The translations under genes were made by a program, and so were the position numbers. A stretch of 64,000 bases of DNA from UBA7359 sp963976795 (GTDB lineage: Bacteria > Pseudomonadota > Gammaproteobacteria > Eutrophobiales > Eutrophobiaceae), in assembly GCA_963976795.1 (NCBI GenBank), contig CAXBLT010000005.1, forward strand, positions 62,001-126,000. Reading direction: 5' to 3'. How positions within the stretch are numbered: the stretch's first letter is position 1; the number at the start of each line of letters is the position of its first letter. The notes under the pieces were generated by a model. That model had not been told where the DNA came from. It made no database searches and worked only from the letters and a program-made list of their open reading frames with translations. Positions 53,024 to 60,503 of this stretch are shown in pieces.

Positions 53024-53981
53024 AAATTTTTCTCTCCGCATCAAGGACAGAGGGTTTCTCGCTAGACAAGGCATATTCGAAAGCAGCGAGGATTTCTTCA
53101 TTGATCTCAGCTTCAAACGTTTCAATGTTGTCGGCAAACTGCTTATCCTTTTGTTTCAGCTTTTTCTCATAATCAACAAGTGGACAGGCATGTTTACCTG
53201 CTTCAATTTCATCTATTGATCGATAGGCCAATTCATCATCAAAGTTTGGGCCACAATGCTCGCGCCAACGATAGGTATGAAATTCGAGAAACTGTGGCCC
53301 TAAACCTTGTCTTGCAGCATTAATTGCTTCAGTAGAGATGCTCAATACCTCTTCTATATTATTACCATTACCACTATATGCTGCCATACCATGCGCTCTC
53401 GCTAAACGGTAGATAGGCCGATCAGGCTGTCTTTCATCAAGCCGCGTATATACTGAAAAATCATTATTCTCACAAACGAAAACTATCGGGAGTTTGTGTA
53501 GTGCCGCGAAATTTAACGACTCGTGCATGACACCTTCTTCGAAACAGCCATCACCGAAAAAGACCACTGTGACGTAGTTTTTATCAAGCAGTGATGCCGA
53601 CCAAGCAGCGCCAACAGCTAAGGGTATTGTCCCTCCGACAATAGGTGTTGCTCCCATAAAACCCGCGCCGAGGTCGATAAGATGCATGGAACCACCTCGC
53701 CCACCACAGCAACCAGTTGCCCGACCATAGATTTCAGCCACCATAGCATTGAGATCTCCTCCCTTGGCTAAATAATGCCCATGTGCGCGGTGATTACTAA
53801 ATACACGATCACTTGTTTTTAATGTCTCACACACGCCTACAGCGATCGCTTCCTGCCCTATACACAAATGCATCGGACAACGCATTTCTTGCTCAGCGTA
53901 TCGTTCTGCAAGCGCTTCTTCAACACGTCGTATCCTTAATATAGATCGAAACAGTCTTAATGCTGGTGTTATTACTTCCAC
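53016..53981 (-). CDS. E1-type ThDP enzyme, alpha subunit
   Basis: 321 residues. The ThDP motif GDGCFEEGVMHESLNFAALHKLPIVFVCENN (about residues 161-191) is complete, and the opening LFRSILRIRRVEEALAERYAEQEM with HLCIGQEAIAVGV is the E1-alpha start. HRAHGHYLAKGGD and GRGGSMHLIDLGAGFMG are the alpha/beta contact and active-site loops. It starts 15 bases after the nucleotidyltransferase-kinase gene and overlaps the beta gene by 8 bases. Known relatives decarboxylate pyruvate or branched 2-oxoacids; in polysaccharide clusters they may add or transfer a two-carbon unit (inference). Confidence 0.9.
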   Translation of the reverse strand: MEVITPALRLFRSILRIRRVEEALAERYAEQEMRCPMHLCIGQEAIAVGVCETLKTSDRVFSNHRAHGHYLAKGGDLNAMVAEIYGRATGCCGGRGGSMHLIDLGAGFMGATPIVGGTIPLAVGAAWSASLLDKNYVTVVFFGDGCFEEGVMHESLNFAALHKLPIVFVCENNDFSVYTRLDERQPDRPIYRLARAHGMAAYSGNGNNIEEVLSISTEAINAARQGLGPQFLEFHTYRWREHCGPNFDDELAYRSIDEIEAGKHACPLVDYEKKLKQKDKQFADNIETFEAEINEEILAAFEYALSSEKPSVLDAERKIYV

Positions 53982-53996
53982 TTTAAAATTCCATAA

Positions 53997-55517
53997 TTAT
54001 TTAAGTAAGGTCGAGACATATTTCTTCAAACTAACCGGATCAATCGCATCCCGATTACATACAATCTGTACATCCATTGCAGCAGAAACACTGCCAATGA
54101 AAGCCGCAACTTCAGCATCGATACCTTTACCCAGACAAAGCGCAGACAAGGAAAGAAAGGCGTCACCTGCACCAATTCGATCGATCACCCGCGTAGATAG
54201 TGCGGGAACTTTATGGACCATCCTGTTTTTCTTATCCATCATCATCATGCCCTTGGTGCCACGCGTAATAGCAAGACGTTCTGCTTTTACATTCTCCGCC
54301 ACAGAGTCACTCACTTCCTCTAACGGGCTATGGCGATTGTGCGCAGCCAGTCTTAATTCAGGTTCATTAAGTGAAACAAAATTAGCTCGAGCATATCGAT
54401 TAATGACATGGTAACCACGGTTACCACTATTGATTTGGGTATTGACTGCGAGGAAACGTGATTTATCACAAAGTATAGCTATCATTTTTTCATCAATAAA
54501 CCCGTTACCAAAGTCCGCAACAACGACAACATCATAATTACTCAAACTATCAACCAACCATTGGCATACTTCCTCTCCTCCATCTTCAAGTGTTGGTGTA
54601 TCCTGATAAAAGTAAATTTCAAATAATTTTGAAAGATCACTATCAACAAAACGTCGTTTAGTAACAGTAGGCGCATCTTTAAAGTAGTAAAATGCCGGTT
54701 CTACATTTTGTTTTAATTTCTCCCTGATAAAAGTTTCATGGCTATCTTGATCTCCCAGTCCTGCCATTAGTGTAACCGACTTGGCAAATCCGGCAATATG
54801 GTTAGCAACAGCAATGGAGCCACCTGCAAATTGTTCTTCTGTTTCATAACGAACAGCAAGTGAACTCCCCTTACCTGTCTGGCCAAGTGGTGACACATAA
54901 TGATACTGATCAATAATCGCATCTCCGACGACTAACACATTTAGATCCGCCAAAGAGTCTACAAGACTATGAATTTCTTTCTCTGACCACTTCTCAGAAA
55001 ATTGTTCAAGAAAATGCTTTGTTTCTGGTGGAAACACACCAAAATGCTCATTAAGCAAACTACTGGAACTGAAGGTAATTTCATCGGTATAGAATATCTC
55101 ACCGCCGTGTGCCTCTACCGCTTGCTGCTCAAGAATAATATTACCCGTAACATCATCACCATGTGACTGATACTCACTTCCTTTAGCATAAACATCAGGT
55201 TGTATCAGGTGCAGAACGTCAACTGCAGAAATCGCATTGTTTATCGCTACAAAATCAACACATTCCAATGCAGCTAAATTCTCAGCGCGTAATTGCTCAT
55301 TAAATATTGGTCGCCCTGGACCTTTATTAACATATTCATCCGCAGTTACAGTGACAAGCAAAAAGTCACCCTCTTGCTTCGCTCGTTGCAGATAACGGAT
55401 ATGGCCCGTGTGCATAAGATCAAAAGTGCCATGACAAAGCACAACTCGCTGCCCATTGCCTTTTATTACTCGTGATTGCTCTGCAATCTTTTCCAGGTTA
55501 ACAATTTTATCACTCAT
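53997..55517 (-). CDS. Fused nucleotidyltransferase and PfkB sugar kinase, HldE-like with reversed domain order
   Basis: 506 residues. N-terminal cytidylyltransferase-like domain (about 20-160) with VVLCHGTFDLMHTGHIRYLQRAK (HxGH motif) and a later substrate region VYAKGSEY. C-terminal PfkB kinase (about 190-506) with DIDQYHYVSPLGQ-like opening, AGGSIAVANHIAGFAKSVTLMAGLGDQ, and the signature DRIGAGDAF (about 446-454). HldE of heptose synthesis has the kinase first. The order here is the opposite, so it is a distinct fusion, perhaps for a heptose- or pentitol-like sugar 1-phosphate and its NDP form. The ATG overlaps the isomerase gene by 4 bases. Confidence 0.9.
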   Translation of the reverse strand: MSDKIVNLEKIAEQSRVIKGNGQRVVLCHGTFDLMHTGHIRYLQRAKQEGDFLLVTVTADEYVNKGPGRPIFNEQLRAENLAALECVDFVAINNAISAVDVLHLIQPDVYAKGSEYQSHGDDVTGNIILEQQAVEAHGGEIFYTDEITFSSSSLLNEHFGVFPPETKHFLEQFSEKWSEKEIHSLVDSLADLNVLVVGDAIIDQYHYVSPLGQTGKGSSLAVRYETEEQFAGGSIAVANHIAGFAKSVTLMAGLGDQDSHETFIREKLKQNVEPAFYYFKDAPTVTKRRFVDSDLSKLFEIYFYQDTPTLEDGGEEVCQWLVDSLSNYDVVVVADFGNGFIDEKMIAILCDKSRFLAVNTQINSGNRGYHVINRYARANFVSLNEPELRLAAHNRHSPLEEVSDSVAENVKAERLAITRGTKGMMMMDKKNRMVHKVPALSTRVIDRIGAGDAFLSLSALCLGKGIDAEVAAFIGSVSAAMDVQIVCNRDAIDPVSLKKYVSTLLK

Positions 55518-56104
55518 GTTTCACCAGACAGTTTCTTTCTCAAACGGTCAGAAATATTATGTAATATAAATTGGTGACCGATCTCGACCATCCCGTAATC
55601 ATCAGAATCAAGCCAGAAGTTAAGTTCTCCCATTAAACGTAGAGGATTGTCACTGCCAAACCCGCTCAAAGTAACGACGAGGGCACTGCTTTGCAAAGCT
55701 TGTTGAGCCGCGTTTCGGATATTCATCGATTGCCCGGAACTGCTTATCACAATCACAACATCTTTGGGCTTTACCATTTGTGAAAGCATTAGTGCAAACG
55801 CATTTTCATAACCGTAATCATTTGACATACAGGTCAACAATGAAGACTCATGCAAGGTGATAGCTTTGAGTTTAGCTGCGTTAAAAAAGTCAGTTACAGC
55901 ATGCGCAGCCACACCCGCGCTGCCACCGTTACCAAGAATATAAAGACACCTTTCTTCTTCACGAAGCTCTGTTAACCAGTCACAAAGTGTTGTCATGGCC
56001 TGTTCCAGCTCTTGTTTGTTTTTTTTCTTATCGGTCACATCACTCCGCTTTAACAAATCACTGAACAAATCAGCACGTGCAGCAATAGACATATCACCCT
56101 TCAT
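55514..56104 (-). CDS. SIS-domain sugar isomerase, GmhA-like
   Basis: 196 residues. The SIS fold is clear: LYILGNGGSAGVAAHAVTDFFNAAK (about 54-78), then VVIVISSSGQSMNIRNAAQQAL (about 116-137) and the C-terminal DYGMVEIGHQFILHNISDRL with His residues comparable to the active site of phosphoheptose isomerase GmhA. GmhA converts sedoheptulose 7-phosphate to heptose 7-phosphate, the first step toward activated heptose. Here it is coupled by 4-base overlaps to the kinase fusion and the epimerase, which suggests the same pathway logic. Confidence 0.88.
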   Translation of the reverse strand: MKGDMSIAARADLFSDLLKRSDVTDKKKNKQELEQAMTTLCDWLTELREEERCLYILGNGGSAGVAAHAVTDFFNAAKLKAITLHESSLLTCMSNDYGYENAFALMLSQMVKPKDVVIVISSSGQSMNIRNAAQQALQSSALVVTLSGFGSDNPLRLMGELNFWLDSDDYGMVEIGHQFILHNISDRLRKKLSGET

Positions 56105-57102
56105 GGCTGCGTTTCTCCCTTGCCAAGATATGTGAACCAGGTCTCCGTGGCCTTATGAATACTTGTGGAATCCCAAACTGGAGCACCTTTCCAATTATTA
56201 ATATTTTCGAGCATTTTACTTACTCCTTCTTCGAATGAAACTGTCGCCTTCCAACCAATTAACCTCTGTATTTTACTTGTATCACCGAACGTACAATCTG
56301 GCTCACCAGGTCGTTTCGAAATATATTCAATTTCACCGCCCAAAAGTTCAACCAAGCGATTAACACTATAGTGATTACCACTGCCGACATTCATAGCTTC
56401 ACCAGAAACACCTGATTCTGCTGCGGACAAAAAAGCCCTCGCTACATCACTTACATAGGTAAAATCTCTTGTTTGCGCACCATCTCCAACGACTGTGAAA
56501 GGGTGTCCATTAAGTTTCTGAGCAAGAAACACTCCAAAGACTGCACCGTAAGCACCTGTTGTACGAGAACGAGTGCCGTACACATTAAACAATCTAAGGG
56601 AAATTGCAGGTAGCTTATAGAGTTTAGACCAGTGTAAAACAAGTTCTTCACCCATATACTTTGTCAATGCATAAGGATATTCTGGCTGTATCGGCGAAGT
56701 TTCCGGTGTTGGATAAACATCAGGAATACCATAACTTGATGAAGATGCCGCGTAGATAATTTTTTTAGCACCTGCAATGCGCGCGCATTCCAAAACATTA
56801 AAAGTGCCTGTTACATTTGTACTGTAATACTCGGACGGCATTTCAATTGATGGGACGATATCCGCAAGACCAGCCAGATGAAACACCCAATCAACACCTT
56901 GAAATGCAGGCTTAAGATTATCGAAGTCCCTAATATCAATATTTTCAAAACCAAAAGATGGGTTTGATGAAATTGTTTTAAAATTGTCAGTTCGACCAGA
57001 AGTTAAATTATCAACAACGATAACATCATGACCTTCGGAAATTAATAGTTCCGCAAGGTGGCTTCCAATAAATCCCGCCCCACCAGTTATTAATGTCTTC
57101 AT
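56101..57102 (-). CDS. NAD-dependent epimerase/dehydratase (UDP-hexose 4-epimerase-like SDR)
   Basis: 333 residues, extended SDR. The Rossmann motif GGAGFIGSHLAELL (7-20), AASSSSYGIP (about 119-128) and active YxxxK in YPYALTKYMGEEL (Tyr about 147) are present, and SLRLFNVYGTRSRTTGAYGAVFGVFLAQKLN follows. It resembles UDP-glucose or UDP-N-acetylglucosamine 4-epimerases of the WbpP/Gne group. It may make the galacto-configured sugar of the glycan or act on the nucleotide sugar made by the next genes. It is separated from wzt by 234 bases with no gene I trust. Confidence 0.9.
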   Translation of the reverse strand: MKTLITGGAGFIGSHLAELLISEGHDVIVVDNLTSGRTDNFKTISSNPSFGFENIDIRDFDNLKPAFQGVDWVFHLAGLADIVPSIEMPSEYYSTNVTGTFNVLECARIAGAKKIIYAASSSSYGIPDVYPTPETSPIQPEYPYALTKYMGEELVLHWSKLYKLPAISLRLFNVYGTRSRTTGAYGAVFGVFLAQKLNGHPFTVVGDGAQTRDFTYVSDVARAFLSAAESGVSGEAMNVGSGNHYSVNRLVELLGGEIEYISKRPGEPDCTFGDTSKIQRLIGWKATVSFEEGVSKMLENINNWKGAPVWDSTSIHKATETWFTYLGKGETQP

Positions 57103-57336
57103 GTGTGAATACGAAAATTATTTGTCTTATATAAAATAAACATAATAGATTAATCCTTCTTTTAGCTAGATAGGTGTCAATAATTGCATGGTACTAACTG
57201 AAGATACTTTTATACAGAAAAAAACAAACCTTCTTGATAACTATCTCCATTCATATAAACCCAAGGATGATAAAAATGACAGTGTATATTAGATAAGTTT
57301 GTATGCTATTTATTTCAAATTCAACCATAGCCACTT

Positions 57337-58587
57337 TTAACTAGCATAAACAACATCATTCTGTTGCAGAGAAAATGTCCACTGGCCTTGCGAAATAAAG
57401 ACGCCTTGATCCATTGATAAATCCTGCGCATATTTATCCTTCATCAAAACTTTGAAGTCAATAACACGCTGCCAAGTATCCAGACGTACATATTTATGAC
57501 CAGCTATTGCAGTGATGTAATACCACCCTGAAGTCAATTGACACGGAGACATGTTAAATGTGAGGCGGTGCTTACCATGATATTGCGTTGTTTCGGTAAG
57601 CCCTAGAGTAGAAATAACGGTTACTAGCTCATTTGCTGAGGAATATAACTCAAAACGAAAATGCACATCAGTTATTGATTGTTTTGCATTAACTTCAGCA
57701 ACGATACGCATTGACTCAGTACTTTGGATCGTATCTTCATCTGATGCTTTGTCCGTTTCAATAAATACCTTCTCAAACACAACCTCTTTTGTTCCTTCTC
57801 TGTTACTGGCAATAATGTCTGAAGATTGGGATAGCTCACCTTGTACCAATTCATGATAACTACTCAAAACCTTCTTGGCTGACTTTAACTCCGATAGTTT
57901 TCCTTCATGTAGAACAGCCGCACGATGACACAATCGTTCAATATGATATGGGTTATGTGAAACCACAATTATTGAAACACCCGAGGACTGTAGTTTATTC
58001 ACAACGTCTATACACTTTTGTTGAAACACTGCATCTCCCACTGCCAGGACTTCATCTATCACGATAATATCGGGATCTACATGGGTAGCTACAGCAAATG
58101 CCAAACGCACAAACATTCCAGAGGAGTATGTCCTGACCGACTGATCAATAAATTCGCCAATACCTGCAAACCTTTCAATATCATCAAATCGTTGTTTCAT
58201 CTGTGTCTCTGTTAAACCCATGAGAGACCCTTGGAAAAATACATTTTCTCTCCCGGTAAATTCCGGATGGAAACCGGCGCCTAATTCCAACATCGCAGAA
58301 ACACGACCATTCACCTCAACTGTGCCGGAACTCGGCTTGAGTATGCCGCAAATCAGCTGCAACAAAGTGCTCTTTCCCGCACCATTACTCCCAATGATGC
58401 CGATTGTCTCTCCCCTCTTGACCTCAAAAGAAACATCCTTAAGCGCAGTATATTCCTCGTAGTATTTTTTCAAGCCGAAGGTCATGGCCTGCTTTAATCG
58501 CGTACCTGCGTTACCAAAAATACGATAACTCTTAGTGACGTCACGGACAGATATTACAATATCATCAGAGTGCATCGGCAAACTCAT
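57337..58587 (-). CDS. wzt: Polysaccharide ABC transporter ATP-binding protein Wzt with C-terminal glycan-binding domain
   Basis: 416 residues from the ATG at 58587; the ATG at 58575 is an alternative. NBD (about 8-245) with Walker A GSNGAGKST, the signature TYSSGMFVRLAFA and Walker B IIVIDEVLAVGD. Residues about 260-416 form the Wzt-type C-terminal domain (VVFEKVFIETDK... and FRFELYSSANELVTVIST), which in O-antigen exporters reads the end-cap of the polymer. This implies a modified non-reducing end. The gene overlaps wzm by 23 bases. Confidence 0.93.
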   Translation of the reverse strand: MSLPMHSDDIVISVRDVTKSYRIFGNAGTRLKQAMTFGLKKYYEEYTALKDVSFEVKRGETIGIIGSNGAGKSTLLQLICGILKPSSGTVEVNGRVSAMLELGAGFHPEFTGRENVFFQGSLMGLTETQMKQRFDDIERFAGIGEFIDQSVRTYSSGMFVRLAFAVATHVDPDIIVIDEVLAVGDAVFQQKCIDVVNKLQSSGVSIIVVSHNPYHIERLCHRAAVLHEGKLSELKSAKKVLSSYHELVQGELSQSSDIIASNREGTKEVVFEKVFIETDKASDEDTIQSTESMRIVAEVNAKQSITDVHFRFELYSSANELVTVISTLGLTETTQYHGKHRLTFNMSPCQLTSGWYYITAIAGHKYVRLDTWQRVIDFKVLMKDKYAQDLSMDQGVFISQGQWTFSLQQNDVVYAS

Positions 58588-59389
58588 CTCGGCTATGATT
58601 AAAACAAGCCAGTCCTGCAAAAAAGGCGACTAGACCCAAAACCAGAGCAATTCCCCAGGAGACCCAATCAATAGTAGTGTCGGCAAGTGCCGCCCGAAGC
58701 GCCTCAATGACCGAACAAAGCGGATTCAAAGAATAAAATGGGCGATACAATTCAGGTACCGCGCTAGCAGGATAAAAAACGGGTGAAAGAAACATGAGCA
58801 TTTGTACAAATATTGGCACGATCTGACTCATGTCCTTAATAAATACACCCCAAGCTGCCAAAAACCAGGCTAGCCCCATCCCAACCATGATAAGCGGCAA
58901 CATCAGCATAGGAAACAACAATAAAGAAGCATTCAAATGGCCAACCCAGGCAAGAGCCGCTGCCAGTATTATCATGTTAAATATGCCGTGGATAAAAGCA
59001 GCCCCTAGAGGCACTAATGGTAAAATTTCTACTGGAAATATTATTTTCTTCACATAGTTTGGATAAGCACGTATCGTCGTCGGAGCGCGGCCTATAGTCT
59101 CACCAAAAATATTGAAGGCAATAAGTCCACAGTAAAGATTAAGTACGTAAGGGATACTGCCTGGATGAGCAGGCCAACGACTCTGAAAGACATAGCCGAA
59201 AACAAAAGCAAATATACAAAGCATTATTAATGGGTTGATAAAGACCCATAACAGGCCAAAATACGCACCACGATAACGTAACAATACATCACGTTTAATT
59301 AACTGCCCCAGCAGATATCGATGTTGTAATAGTGTTGTTGCCAGTAACACAGGGGATATTAGTAGCCTGTATGCTAAAACATTAGTCAT
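58565..59389 (-). CDS. wzm: Polysaccharide ABC transporter permease Wzm
   Basis: 274 residues from the ATG at 59389, which follows GAGGA by 6 bases; a longer frame reaching 59458 lies inside the regulator gene. ABC-2 type permease with six helices; LIKRDVLLRYRGAYFGLLWVFINPLIMLCIFAFVFGYVF is the typical opening, and YVKKIIFPVEILPL is the conserved loop. It exports the lipid-linked glycan across the inner membrane with Wzt. It starts 1 base after the regulator stop codon. Confidence 0.94.
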   Translation of the reverse strand: MTNVLAYRLLISPVLLATTLLQHRYLLGQLIKRDVLLRYRGAYFGLLWVFINPLIMLCIFAFVFGYVFQSRWPAHPGSIPYVLNLYCGLIAFNIFGETIGRAPTTIRAYPNYVKKIIFPVEILPLVPLGAAFIHGIFNMIILAAALAWVGHLNASLLLFPMLMLPLIMVGMGLAWFLAAWGVFIKDMSQIVPIFVQMLMFLSPVFYPASAVPELYRPFYSLNPLCSVIEALRAALADTTIDWVSWGIALVLGLVAFFAGLACFNHSRDEFADAL

Positions 59390-59390
59390 A

Positions 59391-59933
59391 TCATTCCTCA
59401 CCCCACAATAGTAATCGTGGCTGAAGTGAATTTTTCTGAGTGAGTTTGATAAACTCATCTTTATGCAGCGTCAATGTTCGAATTCGACGACTAATATATC
59501 GTTCCGTTTTTTTTGTTAGATCATGAAGGTTTTCCTGATCAATCTCACCAATAAGAACTATATCGATAATTCCAGTATCTCTACCAAATGCATAATCACC
59601 AACCAAATATGCTGATTCAAGGTTTCCCAATCGGTCCAGAATACTGTCAATAATTTGATCCATGCCTAAGGACTTTCTCACCATGGACTGAAGCTCTGGA
59701 AATAAAGGGTGTTTATTATTGGCATGATACAAAATCTGCCGACCACTTTTTTCACTATTAAGTAAACCCGATTGATTTAAGTTATCCAATTCAATTTTCA
59801 CTTGGCTTGGCGAAACACCAAATTCTTGCGCTAATTCCCGGACGTAGGATTGTTGATGCGAATTGAGAAACAGCCGCATCAATAACTTGATCCTCATTTT
59901 TGAAGTAATTAAACCGTTAAATGCTTCGAGCAC
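59391..59933 (-). CDS. Winged-helix regulator with nucleotidyltransferase-like C-terminus, start GTG
   Basis: 180 residues. An ArsR-like winged helix fills about 1-85 (GLITSKMRIKLLMRLFLNSHQQSYVRELAQEFGVSPSQVKIELDNLNQSGLL). The rest (about 95-180) resembles a minimal nucleotidyltransferase fold (LESAYLVGDYAFGRDTGIIDIVLIGEID) with G-D-x-A-F-G and D-I-V-L. Related proteins head ABC-exported polysaccharide operons. It starts at GTG 59933, which lies inside the ops-like element, with AAAGG seven bases upstream. It probably regulates the export genes that follow at once; the upstream 17-bp palindrome is a candidate site for it. Confidence 0.85.
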   Translation of the reverse strand: MLEAFNGLITSKMRIKLLMRLFLNSHQQSYVRELAQEFGVSPSQVKIELDNLNQSGLLNSEKSGRQILYHANNKHPLFPELQSMVRKSLGMDQIIDSILDRLGNLESAYLVGDYAFGRDTGIIDIVLIGEIDQENLHDLTKKTERYISRRIRTLTLHKDEFIKLTQKNSLQPRLLLWGEE

Positions 59934-59942
59934 GCTACCGCC
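59931..59942 (-). promoter_or_regulatory. ops-like element (RfaH/NusG-paralogue recruitment)
   Basis: On the minus strand GGCGGTAGCGTG is identical over 12 bases to the core of the E. coli ops element, which pauses RNA polymerase and recruits RfaH to long polysaccharide operons. It occurs at the head of a twelve-gene glycan operon. The GTG start codon of the first gene is the last three bases of the match, so the element overlaps the ribosome-binding region (AAAGGCGG). I found no other GGCGGTAG in the window. Confidence 0.7.
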
Positions 59943-59954
59943 TTTCAGAATATT

Positions 59955-59971
59955 GTTCTAAAATATAGAAC
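59955..59971. promoter_or_regulatory. 17-bp inverted repeat upstream of the regulator
   Basis: GTTCTA (59955-59960) and TAGAAC (59966-59971) pair perfectly around 5 bases (AAATA on the plus strand). It lies 21 bases upstream of the regulator's GTG on the minus strand, between the ops-like element and the likely promoter. Candidate operator for the winged-helix protein, or a leader hairpin. Confidence 0.45.
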
Positions 59972-60231
59972 GTAATACATACAGAAAAAACAATCAATCT
60001 TGTAGTAATAATTATGTGAATTGGATCGCAAAAAGATTTTATCGAATTATATCCGTAACCGACTGTTTTATATAAAAATAAAGCGTCATTTGCAGATGCT
60101 ATCTCATTGATTAACAACGACACTTCTCATTTCTTCACATGAATACGGTTTTAGAAAAATAATTTAAATAAGCTAAATTACAGTAATAGATTCAATATTT
60201 TAGCCAACGTAGTCTGTTCGCTAAGAACGGT

Positions 60232-60445
60232 TTGAAAGAAATTAATTACCACGGCGACGCAGGGTTTATTGGTTCCGCATTAAACCGCTACTGAGTGAGT
60301 GAGTGGTGAGCGTAAATACGACGTCTTAAATATTAATAAGATTCCTTATGCTCGAAACACCGAAGATCCATTTAAAAATCATACGCGATACCATCTTGAA
60401 CGAGTTGATATTCGTGCCGTTGGCTCTATTAAAAAGGATATTTAA
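60232..60445 (+). pseudogene. Remnant of a dTDP-glucose 4,6-dehydratase gene (rmlB)
   Basis: On the plus strand a broken frame begins LKEINYHGDAGFIGSALNRY with a stop (TGA at 60292) in place of the usual continuation, then in the next frame KYDVLNINKIPYARNTEDPF and RYHLERVDIRAVGSIKKDI to TAA at 60445. These match the start of RmlB proteins (GGAGFIGS, LNVDKLTYAGN, F/HVDIRD) in order. The first Gly of the Rossmann motif is changed, there is a frameshift at a GAGT repeat (60295-60304), and the remaining 80% of the gene is missing. It is a relic of a deleted dTDP-sugar pathway. The rest of the 570-base gap 59934-60503 holds only the regulatory elements near the regulator and A+T-rich sequence. 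Confidence 0.7.
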
Positions 60446-60503
60446 TAAATACATTATTGCCTCAACCACAGAGATTTTTTATATTCACTGTCTGCTCTGA
60501 AAC

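Noticed and set aside
51935..53981. Annotation as pyruvate or acetoin dehydrogenase complex
   Set aside because: No lipoyl E2 or E3 gene near; the context is a nucleotide-sugar operon, so the neutral name E1-type ThDP enzyme is used.
57188..57292. 34-codon plus-strand open frame (ATG to TAG) in the gap between wzt and the epimerase
   Set aside because: No ribosome-binding site, very A+T-rich, no recognisable sequence; likely chance.
59935..60123. 62-residue minus-strand open frame upstream of the regulator
   Set aside because: It covers the operator/ops region, has no family resemblance and poor start context.
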